The notes beneath the pieces were generated by a model. The model had not been told where the DNA came from. It saw nothing but the letters and a program-made list of their open reading frames with translations, and made no database searches. DNA of 54,897 nt from Flavobacteriales bacterium (lineage in GTDB: Bacteria > Bacteroidota > Bacteroidia > Flavobacteriales_D > Parvicellaceae). Below are positions 46,001 to 52,647 of this stretch, in pieces. Within the stretch, counting starts at the first letter, position 1, and the number at the start of each line of letters is the position of its first letter. The stretch spans positions 1 to 54,897 of the forward strand of contig JAOASC010000042.1 in the NCBI GenBank assembly GCA_025210295.1, read 5' to 3'. The translations under genes were made by a program, and so were the position numbers.

Positions 46001-48651
46001 CCTTTGGTATCAACAGTTGCTAATTGGAAAGTAACATTCTCGTCTGTATAATAAGAACCATAGGCTTTTGATGCTGGTTTTTTAAGTCCAACAAAACTAG
46101 AGAAAGGTGCGAAATCTTTGGTAATAACGTCAATAGAAAAACTACCGCCTTGCTCATAAACTTTAGTGAGGAAAGAGGCTTTTAACATTCCTGGCGCTTT
46201 ACTATTTTGTGGAAGATATTTTGAAAAACTAGCTTCTCCTAAATCGTTTAAAGTTCCTGTAAAAAACGTTTTTTCATCAGAATAGAAATTACATATAGGG
46301 TCGTTAAAAATATATTTAGGGAATTTTTCAAAACCTTGGCTGTTCTCAGAAAAATTGATGTTAATTTCTGCTTTAAGGTTTTTGGCAATAGCTCCATGGA
46401 GCCATTTTGCACTTAGTTTTCCATTGATATAGTCATTCGCATTTAAAACCTCTTGTTCAAAATCTATTGCCAATTTTAAACGATTAGGCTTTATTGTTTC
46501 CACTTTTACATTTTTGTAAAAATTGGCCCCTCCAACACTTACAGTAGCAGACCAGTTTCCTGTTGCGTCATCTTGTTGGGTAGGAATATCAAAACGGTAA
46601 AAACCATCAACATGATCTTTGGTCACTTTTTGATAAGCTAATTGGCCATTTACATCTGTTAATTTTAGTTTTACAGGGTGATTTTCAGGAAGAGGATTTT
46701 CCATATCATTTAATACAAAAGCCAAGTGAATAGTGTCACCTGGTCTCCATACTCCACGTTCACCGTAAATGTATCCTTTAATTCCCTTTTGTAAACGTTG
46801 CCCAGAAACATTAAAATTGCTCAAAGGAAGCGCTTCGCCATCTGAAAGTTTTAAGTAGGTCTTGCTGTTTCCTTGTTGTGCAATAGCAAAAGAAAGGTGC
46901 TTTTTACCATCATAAATTGCAATTCCATCACCATTAGTAGTTAAGGTTTCGATGGGTTGCTGTTGATAGTTGTACACTGTTATTTTTGCTCCAGATAAAG
47001 GTTGTGCAGTTAAAAGATCAGTAGCAACAAAATAATACGATTTATTATTTCCTCTTTTAGCAATTAAGCCAATGTCAGAAGCTAAGACATTAGCTGTTGT
47101 AAAGTTACGTTCATTGTTGTAATACGCTTCTTTACAAGGGTTGTTGCGGTCTCTCCAACGATAATAATTATTTCGATAACTATAAATAATATTATCCCAA
47201 TATTGCTCTTCCTTTTCATCTTCATCTTCAGCAGATTGAGTGTAGTCATCATCTTCGTAATAGTAGTCATCTTCATAGTAATAATCATCGTATTCTTCTT
47301 CTGAGTCTTCGGATGTGGTTCCATCGCAATTGTATAAAGAGTATGCTTGCTTAAAGCTAAATTCAAGTCGATAAATTGCGCCTGGATCAGTCTTTATAAG
47401 ATCTTTTAAATCTAAGGCGTAAGTCCTCCACTTTCCTGTGTTGCTTTTAGGGTTTTTGATTAACTCAATCGTTTTTTTGGCAATTCTTCTACCCACCCTT
47501 TTAACATTGTTTTGACTGCTTAAAGAGTTGCTTTGTAAAAATTGCAAAATATTATCCTCATATATTTTGATAATACGTACATCAACCGCTCTTAGGTTAA
47601 CGGCTTCAAAATTAAATTTTAGATGATCAGAGTTTGGCAGTATCACACCGTTTTTAATCAATCGTACAGCAGGTTTTATTTGTTCAAAAGCGACCAGTTC
47701 TTCCCGTGTCTTTTTTAATTTATAGCCATCAAAACTCTCTATTCCTTGATGTACAAAAATGTTGGCCGAACCAGTAATCCTTTCTGAAGGATATACCGAT
47801 AAAATATTTCCATCTACAACATATCGAAGAGATCTTACATTCTCAATGGTAACTAAACCATCAAAGTTTTGATCTTTTTTTAGAGGGTCAGAAAAGTTGA
47901 GAATTAAATGTTGGTCAGGATGTTGAACAACATCTACTTTGATAATAGAAAAATTACTTTTTCCAGGAATGGTTACCTGATGAGTCCCCTCGTTGTCAAT
48001 ATTCATGTGTGACCCAGTCCAGGTTAGTTCTAAGTCAGAGTCTTCTTCATACCGCACAATACTATCTACTGTAAAAAGGAATTCTTGAGGATTTAGCTCT
48101 TCCCATTTTACGCTAATCTGATTTCCTTTTTGTTGAGCAGTTAAAATGTTTTCGACTGCTTCTAAATCAACGATGTCAGCAGCGGTTAAACTACCTTCTA
48201 AGTATTGCCACTCTTTACTATACGATTGAATGTTATTGGTGATAATAGAAAAGTTGGGTTCAATAGTTTTAAAGCTAAAACTGTAAGTCTTAAAAGCTTC
48301 TTCAACTTCCATAATTTCTCCTAACTGAAGTGTAACAGTATATTCAGTGTTAGGTTGTAAATGTTCAGAAGGTTGAAAAACAAGTGTTCTGCTGTTATGA
48401 GCAGTTAACGTTCCTGAAATTGATGGTGTAATAGAAAGCAAAGAATTAGATAGTTCCGTGTTTATCTCCCAATCATCTACGTTTTTGCTTAGTTCTACTA
48501 TAATAGGGTTAGCAATAGACTGTCTGCCTGAAGTTGTTTGGGCAATGTAGTCTCTAAATTGAAATAAATTATCTGTTTTTGGTGTTGATTCCGAACAGCC
48601 AATCAGAAGAGAAACTATAAGAAGTAGTGCGCTTATTTTTAATGCTTTCAT
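43090..48651 (-). CDS. Alpha-2-macroglobulin-like lipoprotein
   Basis: An 1853-residue protease trap. The signal ends with the lipobox LLIGC (C19). An Ig-like N-domain (about 30-130) is followed by macroglobulin domains, the bait/MG region (about 610-1100) and the A2M core. The thioester motif CVEQ at C1407-Q1410 (HGCVEQTTSS) is intact, followed by a helical toroid (GGMGYWIGDRNPNDW). Such proteins are thought to protect the periplasm against foreign proteases. An unusual acidic, Tyr-rich insert lies at about 443-484 and varies greatly from typical bacterial A2M. PbpC, often next to bacterial A2M genes, is not here. Confidence 0.92.
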   Translation of the reverse strand: MKALKISALLLIVSLLIGCSESTPKTDNLFQFRDYIAQTTSGRQSIANPIIVELSKNVDDWEINTELSNSLLSITPSISGTLTAHNSRTLVFQPSEHLQPNTEYTVTLQLGEIMEVEEAFKTYSFSFKTIEPNFSIITNNIQSYSKEWQYLEGSLTAADIVDLEAVENILTAQQKGNQISVKWEELNPQEFLFTVDSIVRYEEDSDLELTWTGSHMNIDNEGTHQVTIPGKSNFSIIKVDVVQHPDQHLILNFSDPLKKDQNFDGLVTIENVRSLRYVVDGNILSVYPSERITGSANIFVHQGIESFDGYKLKKTREELVAFEQIKPAVRLIKNGVILPNSDHLKFNFEAVNLRAVDVRIIKIYEDNILQFLQSNSLSSQNNVKRVGRRIAKKTIELIKNPKSNTGKWRTYALDLKDLIKTDPGAIYRLEFSFKQAYSLYNCDGTTSEDSEEEYDDYYYEDDYYYEDDDYTQSAEDEDEKEEQYWDNIIYSYRNNYYRWRDRNNPCKEAYYNNERNFTTANVLASDIGLIAKRGNNKSYYFVATDLLTAQPLSGAKITVYNYQQQPIETLTTNGDGIAIYDGKKHLSFAIAQQGNSKTYLKLSDGEALPLSNFNVSGQRLQKGIKGYIYGERGVWRPGDTIHLAFVLNDMENPLPENHPVKLKLTDVNGQLAYQKVTKDHVDGFYRFDIPTQQDDATGNWSATVSVGGANFYKNVKVETIKPNRLKLAIDFEQEVLNANDYINGKLSAKWLHGAIAKNLKAEININFSENSQGFEKFPKYIFNDPICNFYSDEKTFFTGTLNDLGEASFSKYLPQNSKAPGMLKASFLTKVYEQGGSFSIDVITKDFAPFSSFVGLKKPASKAYGSYYTDENVTFQLATVDTKGNPIARNNLEVEVYKVEWRWWWSSSYDNLAQYVGSSNHRPFQSTKVSTNNKGQASFSVNIPEDESGRYLIRIKDPVSGHATGITTYFYRDWWRNNSDENQETASMLIFTADKDNYNVGETAKITFPSSSNGNALISIENGSSVLKTQWIKTAKGETTFELPITEEMAPNVFVNISLLQPHSSTANDLPLRLYGVIPLLVENPDTKLHPIIKMKKELQPEKSFDITVSEKDGKAMTYTIAVVDEGLLDLTRFKTPNAWDEFYKREALGVTTWDVFDDVIGAYSGSVDQVYGIGGDGDLDKNKAKKADRFKPVAMVKGPFKLAAGASQTREFMMPKYVGSVRTMVIVGDRATEAYGNAEETTPVKTPLMVLASLPRKLSPGEQVTLPVSVFAMDKKVKSASVSLKMSKGIQIVGEQTKTLSFSQPDEKMVYFNLDVSKAEGIAKIEVIASGSGEKSSYEVEIDVENTNPESSVFKDVVLENSGSKTVDFSTFGVAGSNKAEIEFSTLPPMNFTKRMQYLIQYPHGCVEQTTSSVFPQLFLADIFDLTIQKKQEIHKNVQAGIDRLGRFQTADGGMGYWIGDRNPNDWGTSYAGHFLLEAEKKGYALPLTFKNNWIKYQQKQARAWRPSYQHYNSDLAQAYRLYTLALAGKPDLSSMNRLKEFTEISNEAKWRLAAAYAIARQSDAAQQIGRTANIHFKPSNYSYYTYGSVDRNRAMALETMVLTNNKQKRELAEYIAKDLSSDSWMSTQTTAYSLLAMAKMVEKGGGKSLAISYSTNGGKSVKITTKNAIAVRDLAIHEGANAITINNSKDNTVYARIITSGILPLGEELAESRGFDVSIHYEDKDGNAIAVDELTQGTTVIANVTITNLKYEYVRDIALTQTFPSGWEIINTRFTDYGSSAGQNNSVAYTDIRDDRVHYYFDLGSKKSKTFKIQLNASYLGKYYLSGVQAEAMYDNDFFVRTKGQWVEVVK

Positions 48652-48671
48652 TTGGTACGTTTTCTATACTC

Positions 48672-48679
48672 GAAATATA
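48672..48679 (-). promoter_or_regulatory. Possible -7 element of the A2M gene
   Basis: TATATTTC on the minus strand, one mismatch to TAnnTTTG, 20 bases before the ATG at 48651. The 192-base gap to murB also has a weak 6-bp stem (48777-48796), too poor to call a terminator. Confidence 0.4.
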
Positions 48680-48843
48680 GCTTAAAAAACGAAGAAAACG
48701 ATAAAAAAGGGAGGCTTATTTGCTGTTTTTTAGTTTTTTATTGATACCCCTTTTGGTTTTAATATGTCTAAATAATTGCCAATAGAGATGTTGGCAGCTT
48801 GATATTTATACTAGGTTTTCAAATCCTAATGTATTGGTTAACC

Positions 48844-49866
48844 CTAAAGAATATTCACTTCTCTTTCTAGTGTGATGTTAAATTTTGCTTGAATAGATTG
48901 GATGATTTCCTCACTAAGGTTATAAATTTCTTTTCCAGTAGCACCACCATAGTTGACTAAAACAAGTGCTTGCTTTTTGTGTACGCCATAGCGTTCATCA
49001 ATTGTTTTCCCTTTCCAACCAGCTTGATCTATTAACCAACCAGCAGCAACTTTTGAATGGGCAGAATCAACTGGGTATATTGGGATATTAGGGTGGTTAG
49101 CTTTTAACAGCTCCACTATTTGATTATTGATAATAGGATTTTTAAAAAAGCTTCCACTGTTGCCTATTTCATTAGGGTCAGGAAGTTTTGATTGACGAAT
49201 AGCAATGACAGCATCGCTCACATCTTTTATCGTAGGGTTGTTGATTTCCATTGACTCCAATTGTTGATTAATTGCCCCGTACGAAGTGTTGATTGTTGGC
49301 TCTTTTTGTAATCGATAAGCAACTTTTGTAATGATATATTCCCCTTGGTGTTTGTTTTTAAACACGCTTTCTCGATATCCAAAGTCACAATCATTTTTAT
49401 AAAATTTATGCACTTCTCCTGTTTCAATATGAAAAGCTTCAAGCCATTCAAATACATCTTTTATTTCTGTCCCGTATGCTCCTATATTTTGCATAGGACT
49501 TGCTCCAACACTTCCAGGAATCAAACTCATGTTTTCTATTCCTGCATAACCCTTTTGGATACAATGTAAAACAAAGTCATGCCAGTTCTCTCCACCTCCA
49601 CCAGTGATTACATAACTTTTGGCATCCTCTTCTTCGATGGCAATTCCCTTAATTTGATTCAGTAAAGCAAAAGCATTTTGATCTTGAGTCAGAAGAATGT
49701 TACTCCCTCCTCCTAAAATTAACTTCAGTTCTTTTTGGTATTCAGGAGTTAAACGAAGTTCTTGTAAATCGTCAATAGAATGAAACGAGGTAAAAAACTT
49801 CGCATGAGCTTCCAACCCAAAAGTATTGAAAGGTTGTAAAGAATGGTTTTTAAGTATTGGCTTCAT
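48844..49866 (-). CDS. murB: UDP-N-acetylenolpyruvoylglucosamine reductase
   Basis: Reduces UDP-GlcNAc-enolpyruvate to UDP-MurNAc with NADPH and FAD in peptidoglycan synthesis. The 340 residues match type I MurB. FAD-binding motifs NTFG and LGGGSN (about 52-57), SLIPGSVGASPMQNIGAYG, the catalytic Ser in GNSGSFFKNP and the C-terminal region with HKKQALVLVN are all present. A perfect -7 element ends 7 bases before its ATG. Confidence 0.95.
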   Translation of the reverse strand: MKPILKNHSLQPFNTFGLEAHAKFFTSFHSIDDLQELRLTPEYQKELKLILGGGSNILLTQDQNAFALLNQIKGIAIEEEDAKSYVITGGGGENWHDFVLHCIQKGYAGIENMSLIPGSVGASPMQNIGAYGTEIKDVFEWLEAFHIETGEVHKFYKNDCDFGYRESVFKNKHQGEYIITKVAYRLQKEPTINTSYGAINQQLESMEINNPTIKDVSDAVIAIRQSKLPDPNEIGNSGSFFKNPIINNQIVELLKANHPNIPIYPVDSAHSKVAAGWLIDQAGWKGKTIDERYGVHKKQALVLVNYGGATGKEIYNLSEEIIQSIQAKFNITLEREVNIL

Positions 49867-49873
49867 AAGCTAT

Positions 49874-49881
49874 CAAAGATA
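49874..49881 (-). promoter_or_regulatory. -7 element of murB
   Basis: TATCTTTG on the minus strand, a full TAnnTTTG match, 7 bases before the murB ATG, just as in dxs. Implies a leaderless or nearly leaderless mRNA. Confidence 0.6.
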
Positions 49882-49950
49882 GATGATTACCAGTTTATTG
49901 ATCAAAAGGAAGTCGCTTATTTATGAAAGGAGCAGTGTTGATTAGATCAA

Positions 49951-50589
49951 TTACTTAAGGAGGTTAATCTTTCCAGAACCTAATTGAACAATGCCTTCTT
50001 GTTCTAGTTTTTTGAGAAGTCGAGAAATAACTTCTCTAGATGTTCCCAGCTCATTAGCAATTTTTTGATGGGTTATCGCTAGAGAATAGGTGTTTTTTAC
50101 ACTTGATTCTTTATGCAAGTATTCCAACAATAACTTGTCTTTGTTAGAGAACGTAATAAGCTTGACAAAGGAAAGGAGTTCGTCAAACCGCGTGTTGTAC
50201 AAGTTGTAGACAAATTCGTTCCATAGTGGAAATTCTTTACCCAACGTTGAAACCTGAGAGGCAGGTAATAACAAAGCTTCGCTATCTTCTTCTATAACCC
50301 CTTTAACTTTGCTAGACTCATTGTTTAGACTAGCTGTTAGCGACATGATACAGCTTTCACCAGGCTGAATGTAATAAAGTAAAACTTCATGTCCCTCTTC
50401 ATCTTCTTTGTAAACCTTAACTAGCCCAGAAATTAACAAAGGAATAACTTTAATATAAGCCCCTTCTTTTAAAAAGACAGTCCCTTTAGGAAGGTGTTGA
50501 ATTTCACATAGCTCAGCAATTCGTTCTTTTAATAAAGGTTGCTTTGCTAATTCTGGAAAAAGTTGAGTGATAAGTTTACTTTTTGACAA
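49951..50589 (-). CDS. Crp/Fnr-family transcription regulator
   Basis: A 212-residue regulator. The cyclic-nucleotide-binding-like beta-roll spans about 15-125 and the winged helix-turn-helix about 145-212, with the recognition helix in ANELGTSREVISRLLKKLEQ. There are no Cys clusters as in Fnr, and the cAMP-binding Arg/Ser signature is not clear, so the ligand is unknown. It overlaps the small membrane gene by 14 bases and follows two thioredoxin genes, hinting at a redox-related role (inference). Confidence 0.88.
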   Translation of the reverse strand: MSKSKLITQLFPELAKQPLLKERIAELCEIQHLPKGTVFLKEGAYIKVIPLLISGLVKVYKEDEEGHEVLLYYIQPGESCIMSLTASLNNESSKVKGVIEEDSEALLLPASQVSTLGKEFPLWNEFVYNLYNTRFDELLSFVKLITFSNKDKLLLEYLHKESSVKNTYSLAITHQKIANELGTSREVISRLLKKLEQEGIVQLGSGKINLLK

Positions 50590-50824
50590 GGTCTATTGCT
50601 TTAAAGATTAATGCAATGATTAAAAAGACCCAAGGAGTTCCATGCAAAACAACATCAAACCAATCCATAGGTCCCATTGGATGCTCTCCTGAGAAAGCAC
50701 CACCTCCAGCAATCCATTTTATTTTTCCCCAAAGGTGTGGTTCAGGGAAAAAAGGCATTAATCCCAATGTTAATGATGGTAAAATCCAAAATTGGACATT
50801 TTTATATATAGGAATACCAGACAT
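50576..50824 (-). CDS. Small membrane protein, two TM helices
   Basis: An 82-residue protein with hydrophobic segments at about 10-27 and 58-77 and a Gly/Pro/Trp-rich loop (PHLWGKIKWIAGG, MDWFDVVLHGTPW). I recall similar small proteins in Bacteroidota next to thioredoxin genes; function unknown. The ATG at 50824 is chosen because it lies one base after the thioredoxin stop; a longer reading to 50872 overlaps that gene heavily. Confidence 0.72.
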   Translation of the reverse strand: MSGIPIYKNVQFWILPSLTLGLMPFFPEPHLWGKIKWIAGGGAFSGEHPMGPMDWFDVVLHGTPWVFLIIALIFKAIDLVKK

Positions 50825-50825
50825 G

Positions 50826-51122
50826 TTAGATGTTGTTTTGAATGATGCTAGTGAGTTGATTCGCAGGAACAACTCCTGATTGTCGCCATAATAATTTACC
50901 AGCTTTAAAAAGAATTAATGTAGGAACGCCTCTAACTTGAAATTTTTGAGCGGCCTGTGGGTTTTTATCCACATCAACTTTAATTATCTTAACGCTACTG
51001 TCCATAGCTTTTTTGACGTCCTTTAAGATTGGAGCCATAGCTTTACATGGCCCACACCATTCTGCCGAAAAGTCGACCAATACAGGCTGTTCACCATTGA
51101 TCAAATCATTAAACTTTGACAT
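50826..51122 (-). CDS. Thioredoxin
   Basis: A 98-residue thioredoxin with the WCGPC redox motif (C23, C26) and the cis-Pro in RGVPTLILF. No signal peptide, so cytosolic. It follows another thioredoxin (25 bases upstream) in the same operon. The pair are diverged, suggesting different partners. Confidence 0.93.
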   Translation of the reverse strand: MSKFNDLINGEQPVLVDFSAEWCGPCKAMAPILKDVKKAMDSSVKIIKVDVDKNPQAAQKFQVRGVPTLILFKAGKLLWRQSGVVPANQLTSIIQNNI

Positions 51123-51146
51123 TTTTAATAAAAATTAGTTAATCAT

Positions 51147-51503
51147 TTATTTGAGTAATTCACCCTCTATGGCTTCTTTTAAAGCTCCTTTTGGTAAAGC
51201 TCCTGCTTGCATCATTGGCTGTTTTCCAACAGGAATAAATAACATGCTAGGAATACTTCTTATTTGGAATACAGCTGCTAATTCTTGCTCTACTTCAGTG
51301 TCTACCTTGTAAATTTTTAATTGACCAGCATATTCATCAGAGAGCTCTTCTAAAATGGGAGCAACCATTTTACAAGGTCCACACCAATCTGCATAAAAAT
51401 CAATTAATGCAGGAGTATCTCCTTTAAAGTTCCATTCTTTTGAAGTGGTATAATCAAACACTTCATCTTTAAACATTTGAGTTGTTAACTGTATAGTTGC
51501 CAT
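51147..51503 (-). CDS. Thioredoxin-fold protein
   Basis: A 118-residue thioredoxin with WCGPC (C41, C44), the cis-Pro in RSIPSMLFI and a short N-terminal extension (1-28). No signal peptide. First gene of the Trx-Trx-membrane protein-Crp operon; a one-mismatch -7 element (GATATTTG) lies about 58 bases upstream. Confidence 0.92.
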   Translation of the reverse strand: MATIQLTTQMFKDEVFDYTTSKEWNFKGDTPALIDFYADWCGPCKMVAPILEELSDEYAGQLKIYKVDTEVEQELAAVFQIRSIPSMLFIPVGKQPMMQAGALPKGALKEAIEGELLK

Positions 51504-51627
51504 TGTCTTTATTTTTATTTCTTTAGTCGAGTAAAATTTACTTTACTGACATTTACTATGCAAATATCAGTATAAGTTTTCAACTAATATGTAACAATAG
51601 TGACTATAGACTAGTATTTTTGGAAAG

Positions 51628-52317
51628 TTATTGGATTAGTCCTAACCAAGATTCAAATATTTTTTGACCATCAATATTGTTTAATTCTTGATCAGCAGCA
51701 CGTTCTGGGTGTGGCATCATTCCAAAGACATTTTTACCTTTGTTGCTAATTCCAGCAATATTCAATAAAGATCCGTTAGGATTAGCCGCTGCATTTACTT
51801 CTCCATTTTCATCACAATATTGAAAAAGTATTTGATCATTGTCTTCTAGCGATTTTAGCGTGTCATCATTTGCGAAGAAACGCCCTTCACCATGTGCAAT
51901 TGGAATTTTATAAGTCTTATTGAAATCTAAATCTTTTGTAATACTAGCAGTCTTAGAAACAGGCTTTAAATAGGTGTTTTTGCAAATGAACTTCTGATTG
52001 TTGTTGTGTAATAGAGCTCCTTCTAATAGTCCAGACTCACACAAGATTTGAAAACCATTACATACTCCTAAAACATGTCCTCCTTTATCAGCATGTTGAA
52101 TCACCTCTTTCATTACAGGAGAAAACTTTGCAATGGCACCAGATCTTAAGTAATCACCATAAGAAAAACCACCTGGTAATACAATGGCATCACACCCTTT
52201 TAAATCGTGATCTTTATGCCATAATTCTTCTACCTCTAATCCCATTTTTTCTCTTAAAACATAAACCATGTCTTTGTCACAGTTAGATCCTGGGAAAGTA
52301 ATTACTCCAAACTTCAT
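51628..52317 (-). CDS. purQ: Phosphoribosylformylglycinamidine synthase, glutaminase subunit
   Basis: Provides ammonia from glutamine for FGAM synthesis in the purine pathway. From ATG 52317 it has 229 residues; class I amidotransferase triad C86 (GVCNGFQ), H203 and E205 (PHPE). The small separate PurQ implies a PurL/PurS partner elsewhere. The longer reading from TTG 52347 is rejected because that TTG is the end of the -7 element TACTTTTG. Confidence 0.95.
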   Translation of the reverse strand: MKFGVITFPGSNCDKDMVYVLREKMGLEVEELWHKDHDLKGCDAIVLPGGFSYGDYLRSGAIAKFSPVMKEVIQHADKGGHVLGVCNGFQILCESGLLEGALLHNNNQKFICKNTYLKPVSKTASITKDLDFNKTYKIPIAHGEGRFFANDDTLKSLEDNDQILFQYCDENGEVNAAANPNGSLLNIAGISNKGKNVFGMMPHPERAADQELNNIDGQKIFESWLGLIQ

Positions 52318-52647
52318 TTTTATAGTAAGATTTAGTTGTTGTTGCAAAAGTAATGGATTTATTGAAAATCACGGAGTTAAAATACCGAAATATTTTAGAA
52401 TTCATTTGAAAAAGAATAGAATTTCATTTTTTATAAAAAAACTTTCTTAATACTCCTAATAGTTTACCTTTGTCGAGGTATAATTTTTTGCTGTGGCATG
52501 ATTCATGTTATTAAGAGATTTTAATGATGAAATAGTCTAAAGTTGAAAGAAAAATAAAATTGATTTTAATTGAGTAATTCAATGTTGAAAGACTTTATAG
52601 ATTTGGGAATCTTTCCTAAGCGTGTTAAACCACCAAAACGATTGCTT
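52318..52647. promoter_or_regulatory. Divergent intergenic region purQ / surface protein
   Basis: 330 bases holding two perfect -7 elements: TACTTTTG for purQ (52345-52352, minus strand) and TACCTTTG (52465-52472, plus strand) for the surface gene, whose leader would be about 170 bases if translation starts at 52648. Nothing else recognisable; an in-frame ATG at 52582 opens a longer reading of the surface gene. Confidence 0.55.

Noticed and set aside
47082..47366. Open frame of 94 codons on the minus strand inside the A2M gene
   Set aside because: It is an out-of-frame reading of the acidic Tyr-rich repeat; composition is odd (Met, Thr, Lys, Ile) and it has no start signal of its own.
48777..48796. 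6-bp stem downstream of murB as terminator
   Set aside because: Short stem with no T-tract in the minus direction.
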